This document shows positions 1-10,778 of a stretch of DNA of 64,000 nt, piece after piece. Every line of letters starts with the position of its first letter. Within the stretch, counting starts at the first letter, position 1. The notes under the pieces were generated by a model. That model searched no databases and was not told the DNA's origin. It saw only the letters and a list, made by a program, of their open reading frames with translations. The position numbers were made by a program, and so were the translations under genes. The DNA is from Paulinella micropora (taxonomy: Eukaryota; Cercozoa; Imbricatea; Euglyphida; Paulinellidae). The stretch covers positions 1 through 64,000 of the forward strand of contig WBZZ01001109.1 of NCBI GenBank assembly GCA_019918135.1. Reading direction: 5' to 3'.

Positions 1-201
1 GCCTGTGTCGTGCTAGCCTCGGCGCTAGAGGTGTGCTCGCAGTGCCGGCGAGCGGAGCTGTACCTCTGCCCGCACAAGGGGTGCTTTGCCGACGTGTGCT
101 TCGAGTGTGGCCTGCTGACACGGCCGCACGTCTGCCTCTCGAAATGCCTCACCGGGTGTATAGCCGGGCCGCCGGGCCCGGCGCGGCGCTGTCAGGGTTA
201 G
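1..201 (+). CDS. Cys-rich zinc-binding protein, 5' end outside window
   Basis: The reading frame is open from base 1, so the gene begins upstream of the window. The visible part has a zinc-cluster pattern: C-x2-C, then C-x4-C, then C-x2-C and a His-x-Cys, similar to RING or B-box type treble-clef folds. No function can be assigned beyond probable metal binding. It ends at TAG (199-201). Beyond the TAG the same frame stays open and Pro/Ala-rich to a second TAG near 358-360, so the visible stop could be a premature one as in several neighbouring genes. A comparable Cys pattern recurs in the small gene at 52348-52620. Confidence 0.5.
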   Translation, partial: ACVVLASALEVCSQCRRAELYLCPHKGCFADVCFECGLLTRPHVCLSKCLTGCIAGPPGPARRCQG

Positions 202-469
202 CGAGGAGCGCCCCGGCCCGCGCCGCCGACCGCGCCACCAACTGCGCCGCCGGCCGGGGCGCCCGGCCTGCCCTGGTGGGTCCGCCAGGGCCCCGCGCGA
301 GACAAGACCAGCTACCCAGAGACGCGCTCCGCGCAGCTGCGACCTGCTAGCGCGGCCCCCTAGCGCGGCCCCCTAGCGCTCGTGCACACTCGCGAGCCGA
401 GACTCCGCCCCCGGCGCGGGGAGGAAGGAGCCGACGCCCCCCCAGTACCCTGGAGCGCACACCGTGCAC
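202..469. other. GC-rich spacer, no clear gene
   Basis: Contains an in-frame Pro/Ala-rich continuation of the preceding gene up to about 360, and a short tandem duplication (TAGCGCGGCCCCC repeated at about 350-378). Nothing else is supported. Confidence 0.4.
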
Positions 470-880
470 CCCCCCTAACTCACACCCAAGTTAGTAGTAC
501 TCCCCCCCCCCCTAACTCACACCGAGGTTAGCGTGCCTCTACCCCCTACGCTCACACCGAGGTTAGCGTGCCTCTACCCCCTACGCTCACACCGAGGTTA
601 GCGTGCCTCTACCCCTACGCTCACACCGAGCTTAGTGTGCCTCCACCCCCTACGCTCACACCGAGGTTAGTAGTACCTCTACCCTACGCTCACACCCAAG
701 TTAGTGGTACCCCTCTCCTATGCTCACGCCAAAGTTAGTGGTACACCCTCCCCTACGCTCACACCAAATTTGGTGGTACCTCCACCCCCCTGACTCACAC
801 CCAGGTTAATGGTACCCCCCCCCCTAACTCACACCGAGGTTAGCATGCACCCCCCCTTCCCCCCTCCACTCACTCACACA
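470..880 (+). repeat. Tandem repeat, about 36-40 bp unit, roughly 10-11 copies
   Basis: Units share the core CTCACACCGAGGTTAG, followed by a short variable stretch (for example CGTGCCTCTACCCCCTACG) with C-runs of variable length. Copies diverge at the core's third-last positions (CCAAG and CCGAG variants). No open frame runs through it convincingly. It separates the partial zinc gene from the LRR gene. Confidence 0.85.
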
Positions 881-1235
881 GAGGAAGGGAAGCGGCCCCT
901 TTCCACGCGGCGCTCTGGACCTCCTGCCCGTGCCCGGCCTCGGTCCGGAGAAGAGGCCGCCTCTGCCTGTCAGGCCTGCACTGCATTCTAGCCTAAATCC
1001 CTAGCGATGCTTGCTCGAGACGCCTCCGGCCGGCAACCCCGACGGGTACTGTAGCAGAAGAGGTTGACTCTCTGTCCCTCCCTTGCTCTTTCTCTGTCTC
1101 TCACTCCCCTCTCTCCGCTCCCCCGCCCCCTCTCTGCTCTCTCCCCCCTCCCTCTCCTTGCTTCCCCCCATCTGCCCCTGTGACCCGGTGCGTCCGCCCA
1201 AGGCGCTAAACAGCTGCCAGCAACGCCAGCCGGCC
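881..1235. other. Spacer and probable promoter region of the LRR gene
   Basis: Pyrimidine-rich on the plus strand (CTCTCT-type tracts at about 1075-1165). No gene seen. Confidence 0.35.
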
Positions 1236-4200
1236 ATGTCGCGTCCGTGCGCGGTATGCGGCAAAGAAGAAGACAAGCAGAGGCCATCGTCTCTGCCGGG
1301 GGACACAGTGAGGCGAGAGTTCGGCGCAGCGGGGGAGACGGTGATGCGAGAGCTCGGCGGAACGCTCGTGTCTTATGCGGGGAACGCTTACCCACTGGCG
1401 CGTCTGTACCCGAGCCTGTCCTACTCGCGAGAAGACATGGCTTGGGCCACACTGCTTGGCCAAGGCGACCGTTACTTGAATGAACTGGATTGTCAAGACG
1501 GCGCACCAGCGGACCTAAGCCAACTGCTACGACAGCGAGGTCGCGTGGAGCCGGAAAAGAAACATTTTAAGAGCGCAGCAGGCAGGCATCCGGCGGAACG
1601 AGACTGGGCGCACCTCCACATCCCGTCCCGTCTTTGCTTGCGATTCAGCGACCAGAATATACCAGCGGGTGACGACGGAAGGGATGAGCTGCTGGAGCTG
1701 CTGTTTGCTCGAGCCTGGCCCAGGCTAGCTACCCATGGGGTGTGGGAGTTTGCCACCACGAGCTTCCGCACCAACGTCGAGATGCTGGTTCGCTTGCACG
1801 AGCAGAGGCAAGCAGAGCTATCGAATCGCCCCCTCAGCTCCGTCACCCTCGGCTTACAGCCAACCGCGCTCGACGGGGTACCGGAGGAACTGGAGGAACT
1901 GCTGAAACGGCTAACTCGCGTTAGGGTAGACTGCTTGCGTCTCCATTTCGAGGACGAATTCTTGTGGGTAGACCCGACGAGGCTTGGCTTGCTCTGGAAT
2001 TCGATCCCGCGCAGCTGCACCCAACTTCAGCTGAGCGGGTATCCGTTACAACAGGAGCAGCGACAACAGGAGGCTCCGTACAGCTTTGCAAACTTCTGGC
2101 AAGAGCACCCCTTCTTGGCCAAGCTGCAGTTGACGTATGTAGACGAGGGGGGCGACATACCGTTTTCTAACCTTTTCACCGGAAAAGCAGCCCGGCAGGT
2201 AAGGGAGTTAGAGCTCAGGCCCTCGTCCCACGCCGGCCTGCCTTCGCTAGGCGGCCTGCAGGGATTAACGCGCTTCAACCTCGATCTCTTGACTCTCGAC
2301 GAGGCCAAAGCACGGGAATGCCGGGCGGTGCTCGAGAACTGCCGAGGGACTCTGCAAAGCCTGGTGCTCCGGTACACTTACTCGTCTGCCACGGCGCAAC
2401 AAGAGCTGAAGGCGGGGATCCGCGCCTGCCAGAAACTTAAGTCCTGCACTCTATCTATCGCGGCGGCAGACCTGCTTGAGCAGAAGCATCCGCCTTGTTG
2501 GGCTGGCCTCCGGAGACTGCGGATCTACGTCGCCGAGGAGGAAGGAGCCGGAGGGGGGGCCTCCAGTCAATTGCCGCTGTTGGACTTGTTGCAAGGCTGG
2601 TGTCAAGTGGGCGGGCTAGAAGAATTAGCCATCCACCTGGCGAGATCCTCGCGGCGCTACGAGCTCGTGGCCGACTCAGCAGTGTGGGCACAAATGACGA
2701 GCCTGACCCGCTTGACGCTAGGGGGCTTTGGCAGTCTTTCCGACGCTCCTACACCGCCGAAGCTATCGAGCATGCGGTTGGTACGCCTTGGTCGGCTGGG
2801 CTACGAGCTGCAGCGGCAGCTGTTTGCGCCCACGACAGAAAGTAAGCTGGAGAAGCTCGACGTCGACGAGGGTCTTTGGCTGACCGAAAGCCTCGTCCAG
2901 CGTCGCCTAGCCGCGCTGCCGGGACTACAAAGGCTCCGCCTGTGCAAGCGCACTCACGGCGAGTCCGATGAGTGGATCACGTCGCTGGCCACCCTCAATG
3001 CTCGTAGGGAGCGGAAGAAGCTTCCCTCAGCGGTGGTGCTCGAATTCAACAAGAGCAGGCTTTCCGGGCCGCAGCTACAAGAGTTGCTAGACAGCAAGAC
3101 CCCCGTGTGGCTTACGAGAACAGGCTCTTCATCTTGCGACTGTAAGCGGTACATGTGGTTCGGCGGACCCAGAAGCCTGTGCACCCCTCTGGCAGAGGCC
3201 AAGGATGCAAGCATGAAGCTGTTGCTGGCCGTGTTTGGGGTTGGCACACTCGAAGAACGAAGGATGCGAGAGCTGGGAGACCGGGAAGCCACTAAGCAGC
3301 AACGACTAGAGTACCTGGAGCGCCTAGACGAGCTCAAGTGGGACACTACGTTGGCCATCCCCGCTGACGTCACGCTCACGTTCGATAGCACCAACATTTT
3401 CGCCTTGGACGACGAGGACGAGAGGTGAGGCAAGGTGCCTTGGTCACAGCTGGCGCACCACTCGCGGTGGTCCTTTTTCTCGCGTAACTTTGACCGGAAC
3501 TGCCGCTTGCTCCTCGACGTGGCACACCGCCGGCCCGGCGGAAGCCCCCCCCTCGCTTCGGTGCGAATAAACTGCATCGGCGAGGCCTCAACCCAGGAGG
3601 AGCTGGCGCGGCTATCCTCGCTGCGAATCCGTAGCTTGCACCTAGACTACGGCTACGACGACGCCCCTGCCTGGCGGTGGTACCAAGCGCCCCCGAGCGT
3701 GGAGGAACTGACCCTCTCGGACCTAGACTGGAAGAAATATCCAGATCAGCCAGCAGAAGTCGACAAAGCTGCACTGCCACGGCTAAGCAGGCTGGTGCTG
3801 GAGGACTGCCAAGCACCCCCCCGGCGGCTGCTCCTGCAGCTCCCGGCAGGCAGCGCACTGACGCTGAGTGCGTGCGGCGGGCTACCCTCCTGGGACCAAA
3901 GGTTCAAGCCGTTGTCGGAGCTGTGCCTCGCCTGCGAGGAAACCGAGTCCATGTGTGAATTTGCGGAGGAAGCGCTCGCCTGCTCTCGTCGAACCCTGCA
4001 GACGTTCAAGTTCGAGGTTACTGGCTGGCCAAGGACTGAGGCCCAGGCCCGGCAAGAGCAGCAACGGGTGGCAAGACTGTACGCGGGGGTCGGGCTCTGC
4101 CGAAAGCTGACCCAGCTCCGGCTGACGGCGCTTGGTAGGCTGCTCGAGGGTGGTGCTCAAGGCTGGCCCGCTCTGAAGAAGCTTGAGAAGCTTGAGGTCT

Positions 4201-4812
4201 TGTCGTTGGCGACGCGGGGTCCAGAGCTGGTGCGTGTTCATCCCGCCAGGATCAACCACTCTGCGGGAGGTAGCCTTAAGCGCCACCGGTGTTACCGCTC
4301 AGTCAAGATACCGGCGCATAGAGGTGTCGACGACCGCTTGGGCACGCCTGGCGACGGTGGAGAAGCTCAGCCTCGCTGGCTTTGACGTGGTCAAGGGAGC
4401 GATACCGTGGATGCGAGCACTAACCCACCTGACGATAAACTATACCTACCTCTCGTATCGCCAGCTGCGGGCACTGCTTCGGCCACCGTTGCAGGAGCTA
4501 GACGTGACGCTGGGCACAAGCAGAGAGGCTAGCTGGTTCGACGGGATCGTCCTGGTGGAGCTGCTGGCGGAGGTCAAGAGCCTGAGGAAACTATCTTTGT
4601 GCTGGGAGAAACCGGACCCCGAGTGGTATCGGCTCCTGGCGGACTTCGACCGGGTTAGAAAAGAGCAGGGCCTGGTTCCGGTAGACATTTACTGGTACTA
4701 CGAGCCGGATACAACGGACGAGCAGGCGCTGGCCCGGCAAAGGGAGGCGCTGGCACTACAGACCGCGGAGCTGGGGAAGAGGTTCCACCCGGTCGAGCTG
4801 TTCTCCAAGTAG
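1236..4812 (+). pseudogene. Large leucine-rich-repeat protein, broken by a TGA and a frameshift
   Basis: The chosen start is ATG at 1236, giving an N-terminus with a Cys-x2-Cys motif (CAVCGKEE). The body is made of irregular leucine-rich repeats of the F-box/RNI type, with recurring patterns such as L-x-x-L-x-L-x-x-L from about 1850 to the end. LRR proteins of this kind serve as protein-binding scaffolds; in giant viruses they are common and often of unknown target. The frame is interrupted by TGA at 3426-3428, after an acidic DEDER stretch. LRR sequence resumes at once in the same frame. A second break, a one-base frame change near 4240, moves the remaining LRRs into another frame that ends with TAG at 4810-4812. 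Either three linked pieces are expressed or, more likely, the gene is decayed. Confidence 0.75.
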
Positions 4813-4910
4813 CTAAATGTCCAGGCGCTTCTTCAAGTCAATCCCGGGCGCCGGCCGGCGAACTTCTCAACCGGACCGGTAAGCCGGTAGCAGAGACAGG
4901 CAAACTTTGT

Positions 4911-4916
4911 TTTAAT
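4911..4916 (-). terminator. Probable polyadenylation signal (ATTAAA)
   Basis: Lies 37 bases beyond the last TAG (4953-4955) of the RING gene on the minus strand, within AAAATTAAAAC. Supports that TAG as the true gene end. Confidence 0.45.
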
Positions 4917-4952
4917 TTTAGGCACACTGCGACGGCCCGGCGTACGGCCCGC

Positions 4953-7007
4953 CTAGATCGGCACCACCAGGGTCTGGATGTCCCGCCGGCAGAAGGGACA
5001 TTCGCGCATTCCTGCCGCACACTCGCCACACGCGCGGGCGTGGCCGCAGGGGACAAACACGACCAGGGGCCGGGGGCCCTCTTCGCAAATGTCACAGGTC
5101 CGAGCCCGGGAGGGCTCTTGCTGCTCGGCGGCCTGCAGCAGCCGCTGTAGGGTGGCCTACGCGGCCGCGACGTCGGCGGCCAGCCCGAGCCGCGCCCTCC
5201 GCAGGCCCTTGAGGGTGCCGAGCAAGTCCGCCTGTTCGGCCCGGAGCTCTTGGCCGCGGCGGCTAAGTGTCTCGTGCTGGGAGGTCAGCCTGTCCACCTC
5301 GGACTGTAATCGCTTCTGTTCGCGGGCCAGCCTCTTGTTGCAGGTGCGCAGCCTTTTGCCCCTCTCCAGCACGGATTGCAAGGGGCTGGGGGCGCGGCCG
5401 GCCGGCGCCCGGTCGGGTGCTGGTGCCGTCTCTCGCTGCGCCAGGACCCCGTCCGTCCCGCGGGAGCCGTGGGGCCAGGCCTGTCCGGCGCCTGCCTCCA
5501 GCAGCGCGCCCAGGGCCGGGCCCGGCGGATTCTCCCCCCCGGGCAGGGACGGCGCGAGGTAGGGCTGGTCACGGCGCAGTAGCGAGCCCAGCGGTTCGGA
5601 GGACGCTGCTGCCCCCGGCACGGCGGGCGGCCCGTCGCGCCGGGGCGCGGCCGGTGGCTCGTCACGCTGAGGCTCGGCCGGGGGCTCGTGGACGATGAGC
5701 CGGGCGGCGCGTTCGATGGTCCGCAACAGGTCCACGGCCGAGGCCGGGCTGGGGAGCCCCCGGGCCCGTAGCCGGGCCTTGAGGCGCCACCACCGCACAC
5801 CCATGCACTGCGCAGCGTAAGCGTTCTGCTCGCCGAGCCATTCGCACGCCGGGTCCGCGCCGTAGTGGGCCAGGACATCGAGCATCAGCCACACTGCGGC
5901 AAAGTCCTCGCTCGCCATCTTCACGCACGGGTATTCGGCGCACAAGCCCGTGCAGAGTACTTCGAGCACCGTCTGGCTCCGCAGTTCGAAGGGCAAAGGC
6001 GGCTGGTACACCGGGGTGCCCAGCCCCAGGAAAGTGTGCAAGAGCAAGGGGGACCTCAGCAGGACCGCCGCCACCGGCCAGACCAGGCTGCGAGAGTGCA
6101 GCAAAGCCCCGGCGTCCAGGAAGATCGGCCGAAAGTCCTCGGGCTGCGACTGGAGCAGTGCGGCGCGCAGGATGGCTATCACCCGGCGTGCGTCGGCCAC
6201 GTTCTGCTCTGCCAGGGGCACGCGCAATTCATCCAGTATGTCCGCCAACAGCAGCTCCAAGGGGAACCTGGACGCGGCCCGCTTCCTGGCCGCGCCGCGC
6301 CGGGCCCGCAGGCCCGCCAGCAAGGAGCGCAGCGTGCGCTCCGAGGCAGACCTGGCCAGGGCCCTCGACCACAGCAGTGTCGCCACCGCCAGCAGCCGCA
6401 GCCAGGCCAGGGCGAACGCCATGGGCGACAGGCTGTTGAGCCTCACGCGCGCCAGCAGCCGGCCGCCCGAAGCGGCCAGCTCGGTGTCGGGGCCCTGGAG
6501 CAGTTCGAGGAAAACTTCTGGCGCCGCCTGTGCGCAGGCCATTCTCCCGAGCTCGGACGCCGGTGCCCCGTCGATGAGGCGTTCCACTTGCTGGCGGGTG
6601 GCCGGGGTGCACGGGCCCTGGACCACCGCCAGCCCCAGCTCCGTACCCAGCGCCACGGCGCCGTCCCACTCTGCCAGCTTTTCCTGGCTCCACTCGCGCA
6701 GCAGACCGATCGCGTCTCACACCTTGGCGCGTGCTGCGCGCAAGCAAAACAGCAGCGCCTCCTCTTCGCGCCGTGGGAGCAAGGTAGCGACCAGGGTCTT
6801 CCACACCTGCAGACCACCGGTCTCGAGGCTGCCGCTGTGCAGGTAGTACTGGAGCTTGTGCGCTTGTGCCGGGGACCAACGCTCCTCCAGGACACCCTGC
6901 AAGAGGCTCTCCCAGCCCTGCTCGAGGGGTGTGGGCGCGGGCGGCGCGGCGTCGGCAGGGACGTTGGCGCCGGATGCCGCGGTAGTAGGCTGGTGAAGGG
7001 GCAACAT
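4953..7007 (-). pseudogene. Coiled-coil protein with C-terminal RING finger, two in-frame stops
   Basis: Start is the ATG at 7007 (MLPLHQP). The frame is continuous over exactly 685 codons to TAG at 4953-4955, except for TGA at 6717-6719 and TAG at 5157-5159. The N-terminal two thirds are helical and Leu/Ala-rich without a recognised domain. A Pro-rich linker follows, then a Lys/Arg/Glu/Gln-rich coiled coil next to the TAG. The last 55 residues form a clear C3HC4 RING finger (CDIC, then CGH, CGEC and CPFC) like those of IAP-type E3 ubiquitin ligases. So the product was probably a ubiquitin ligase. The internal TAG separates coiled coil from RING. Gln or Trp would fit the flanking sequence at TAG, and Trp at TGA. 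Decay, readthrough and error are all possible. Confidence 0.8.
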
Positions 7008-7257
7008 GGGGAGGCCGGCTAGGTGCTGTACGAGGTTGGCCAGAACCGACTTTGTGCACCCCCCTGGCCACCCCCCTGGGCCCCCCCCCGGCGCGCGCGG
7101 AGGGGGAGCGCCCCCTAGCCCCCACCTACCCCTTCCGGCATACACCGGCGGCGGAGGCGCCCCGCCCGGGCGCGAGGGCCAAGCGGCGGCTCGCGGGGCA
7201 CGACCCCTAGGCGGCAGCACGGCCCTCCCCGGCCCCGGCTCCTCTGCCCTGGTCTTC

Positions 7258-7263
7258 TTTATT
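7258..7263 (-). terminator. Polyadenylation signal AATAAA
   Basis: Minus-strand AATAAA about 36 bases after the TAG (7299-7301) that ends the acetyltransferase gene. Confidence 0.6.
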
Positions 7264-7298
7264 TGGATTAAAGGCAGGGGCTTTTTACTAACCAGGAA

Positions 7299-8437
7299 CT
7301 AGAGCTCACTCCCCCCGCTCCTGCCCCTCCCCCCCCCGCTCCAGGGAGGGGGCTGGTCCTCGCCGGGAGCGGCCTCCAGCCGTAACACCAACTCCCAGGC
7401 TACCGCGTCACGCCCGCCGCCGTCGCCCGCCCGCGGTGACCGCGCCTGGCGGGGCTGCCAGGCCGCGCCGAGATCCAGGCGTGCGTAAGCTAGGGCTAGC
7501 GCCACGAGGTCCACGTGCCGGAACCAGCGCCTCTCCAGTGCGAGGTCCGGCGGACCGGCCTCTGCGGGCCGGGGGGGCGCCTGCCCGGGCAGGCGCAGCC
7601 CCCAGAGCCAGAAGCTAGCGGCCCCCGTCGGACGCACGCCCAGCCCCGCCGCGCCGGGCGCCACCACGTCGCGCCCCGCCATGACGGGCCCGAAGAAGAC
7701 CGCCTGCCCGTCGACCAGACAGAGCAGCTTGGTGTACCCCCCGCGCGGCGCTGCTGCTCGACCACCTTGAACGGAAAATAGACGCGGCCGGCCACGCGCA
7801 GGGCGGGGCACGCCAGTGTGCGCTGGGGGTACGGCCTGTCCCGCGCCCAGGGTACGCAGCGGGTGGCGCCCGCCCCCGGTGCCGCACGCGCCGGCACAAT
7901 CCAAGCCCCGGACCCGAACAGCAAGTGCACGGCGCAAGTTTGCACTCCGCGGAGCCGCTGCCGCAGCCCAGCCAGTCCGTCCGCCGGCCGCGGGATGTCG
8001 CGGCACAGCACCTGCGCCCGCCCCGCGCCGGCTGGCTCCCACCCCCGTGAGAGCCAGAAGGTGTAGTCGTGCTGCGGCTCACGGCGCAGCACCAGGTAAT
8101 CGGCGGGGGTCGTGCGGGCCAGGTACGCCAGCAACCCCGCCACGAAGGCGCTGCCGATCCCCTGGCGTCGTCGCCCCACGTCTACTTCACAGAGGTCCAG
8201 GCGCCAGCCGTCGGCTACCGACAGCAGCGCGTACGCTAGCAGCTGCTCACCTTCTTCGTACACCAGCAACAGCCTCCCGGGCTCGGCTAGTGCGCTTGCC
8301 AGGAGGTTCCAGTTGTGCCTGAACCCGGTGTCTGCGTGGGTGCCCGACGAACGTTCCACCAGCTCTCGCAGGACGGGCAGGTCGGGGGGCTGCGCCGCGC
8401 GCACCGAGGCCTCCCCGCTCCACCTCTCGCTAACCAT
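7299..8437 (-). pseudogene. GNAT-family N-acetyltransferase with C-terminal extension, one frameshift
   Basis: Start is ATG at 8437. Residues about 10-130 form a GNAT domain, which transfers an acetyl group from acetyl-CoA to an amine. Visible are the beta-4 strand followed by the acetyl-CoA pyrophosphate loop RRRQGIGSA (residues 89-97), and downstream a strand-helix pair with FWLSRGWEP. A second, unrecognised domain of about 200 residues follows. Its frame changes near 7740, at a C6 run, and continues to TAG at 7299-7301. The substrate is unknown. It is followed by AATAAA. The homopolymer at the break makes either a sequencing indel or slippage mutation plausible. Confidence 0.75.
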
Positions 8438-8544
8438 GCGCTATTTTGCGGTGGCTGCGCGGCGCCAGGCCCCTCCGGGAGACCCCTCCGGAGACCCCTC
8501 CGGCGCTCCACGCCCCGGGCCGGGCTGCACGCGGCACACCCGGC

Positions 8545-9480
8545 GCGGGGCCTCTCTCCCCCCCCCCCCAACTGGGACGCGGGGTTCGGTCTGCCCCCCC
8601 CCCCCCCGCGTGGTGGCAGCCCAGGTCGCGGAGCGCTGTGGCCGCGGGTCCCGGGCCCCGCGGCAGGTGGACCCCCCTAGGGGGCCGGAAGGGGGTAGGG
8701 GAAGGGGGTGGGGGGGGGGGGTCCTCCTGCTCGGAGGAGGCAACCCCCCCCCCCCCCCCTCTGGCAGGAGGCAACCCCCCCCCCTCTGAGAGGAGGCACC
8801 CCCCCCCCCTCTCAGGGAGGCGCAGGGAGCAAGCAACCTCCCTGGGGGGGGGTCACTCTAGACCCGGTCGCATGGGAAGGGGGGGGCGCCAGAGAAGGAG
8901 CGGGACGACGAGGGCCTCCTCTCTCTTGAGACTCTTGAGACAAGCTCGAGTAACACACCCCCCCCCCTCTCTTGAGACTCTTGAGACAAGCTCGAGTGAC
9001 ACCCCCCCCCCCTCTCTTGAGACTCTTGAGACAAGCTCGAGTGACACCCCCCCCCCTCTCTTGAGACACTTTTGAGACAAGCTCGAGAACACCCCCCCCC
9101 CCAGGAGAAAAGAATCAAGGCACGGGGGATGCCAGGGTCCTCCCCCAACTAGGGGAAAAAGGAAGGCGCGGGATGCCAGGGTCCCCCCCCCTGCCAAACT
9201 CAGGGGGTCGGGGGATCCCCCCCCCCCCCTCCAAACTCAGGGAGCCACAGGGAGAGGAAGGTGTGTGTCCTGCGCCCGAGCCATCCCCCCCCTCCTACGC
9301 CGACGGACTCCGGGCGACCGGGAGCGGGGGAAAGTGAGGTTGGAATAATTCCCCCAGGTCGGGCGGGGAGGGGGGCGTCTGGAGGCAGAGAGAACGCGGG
9401 AGGGGACCCCCCCCTTCCCCTTCCCGGGGGAGGGTGACCCCCCCCCCCACCTCCCCCCTCTCCCACCCGAGCACCGTGCC
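8545..9480. repeat. C-run-rich intergenic region with tandem repeats
   Basis: About 1 kb with no convincing gene, holding many plus-strand C-runs of 8-16 bases. From about 8920 to 9100 there are four copies of a unit of about 48 bp with the core CTCTTGAGACTCTTGAGACA followed by AGCTCGAGTGACAC and a C-run. From 8735 to 8830 a shorter unit containing GGAGGCA plus a C-run repeats. Further C-run blocks extend to 9450. Confidence 0.8.
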
Positions 9481-9534
9481 CTGACCCCGTCACCACATTC
9501 CGCCCCGTCCGTGGTGGAGCCGTGGGCTGTGCAC

Positions 9535-10690
9535 ATGCGTTGGTGGCCATCGGCGTACTGCTGCTGGGCGCTGGGCCCGGCCTGGGGCGTCGCCGGGCTG
9601 TTGTCGCGGCAGGCACAGTGTGTCGAGGCCGTGCGGGCCAAGGAGCGTGAACTGGCGAGCGTCACCGGGCCGTTGCTGCACCAGATTGTGGAGACGGGCC
9701 AATGTGCCGACCGGGCACGCGGAAGGCTGTCCAGCCAGTGGCAATGGAGCCTGTCGTGGTCCAGGCTACTGCCCAATGCTACGCACGCCATGTGGTAGGA
9801 GAGCGAAGTCAGCTGCCTCGTGTTCTTGTACTACCCGGACGTCTGGAACGCCTACCAACACCTAGCCCGGGCGCCCGAACGGAGTGTCCTGGGCGGGCTC
9901 GCCCTCGTGCACCGGCTGGGGGGTGCTTAGGCGGCCAGGGAACTAGAGCTGCTGTCCCCCTGGACCACGTGGCCCGGCCCCGGCGTAGCCGACAGCCTGC
10001 TGCTGCCGGGGCCCGCCATCTTCTGTGCCGCTCTGCCCGGCGCCCGGACGCCGTACTACGTGCTGCAGTTCCTGCACTCACGCCTGCAGGACCGGGGCTG
10101 GGGGCGGTCGCTCTGGGGTGAGCCCGCCGACCTGCCGGGCGCCGCGCTGGCCGACGCGCTGGCGCAGCTCGCCGGCGTCCAGGACCCCGCCCTGCTCGCG
10201 AACGAGACCCATACTTGGCAGGTCATGGGCCTGCCCGAGGCCGTGCTGGTGCTGGACCCCGCGGCCTGGACGCAGGGCCCCGTCGCGCGCCTCCACTTTA
10301 ACCAGTGGCGGTCGGCCTGGGGGGTCCTGTGCTGGTGGCCCGCGCCGCCCGCGTGGCTGTGGGTCGGCGTGGCGCTCGCGCTAGCCTCGGCGTGCTGCTA
10401 CTGCGGCACCGCGTGGCGGCGCTGGCCGGGGGGGCGGCGCGGTTACCAGCCCGTGCGCCAGGGCCCGGAGCGGGGTCCGGCCGCCTGGCCCCTAGCACGC
10501 CGCCGGCCGGCGCCGCGCACGTCGTCGCAGCGCGGCCAGGCACGGGCGCCCCCGCCCCGCTCCTCCACGGTCATCCCCGGGGCCGGCGGGGTGGCCGGCG
10601 GACTACCAGCCGGGGCCGGCGGGATGGCAGACCGAGGCCGGGCCGCCGGGCGAGGACGAAGAGCAAGCGGCCGAGGACGGTTACTTTTAA
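9535..10690 (+). pseudogene. Predicted membrane or virion-envelope protein, two in-frame TAGs and one frameshift
   Basis: ATG at 9535 gives a hydrophobic, Trp/Cys-rich N-terminus that could be a signal anchor. The frame continues through TAG at 9796-9798 and TAG at 9928-9930. Typical protein sequence follows both, including PGPAIFCAALPG and a strong C-terminal transmembrane helix of about 22 residues around 10,330-10,400 followed by a basic stop-transfer segment. A Pro/Gly-rich tail then changes frame between about 10,500 and 10,590 and ends in an acidic tail with TAA at 10688-10690, the natural terminus. The predicted layout is a large domain outside or in the lumen, one C-terminal membrane anchor and a short acidic cytosolic tail. 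No family was recognised. Gln fits both TAG positions. Confidence 0.65.
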
Positions 10691-10778
10691 TGACTCACAG
10701 ACCACGTAGGGTTGGCCGCACGGCGTTTCCCCCCCGCCACCCACTGCCCCCCCCCCCCCCCGCTTTTTCTTCTCTCCC

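Noticed and set aside
470-880. CRISPR-like array
   Set aside because: Units are direct repeats without unique spacers of constant length, in a eukaryote/virus context and with no cas genes.
5865-7022. 385-codon plus-strand open frame opposite the RING gene
   Set aside because: Low-complexity Gln/Arg composition typical of antisense GC-rich DNA; the minus strand carries the RING finger.
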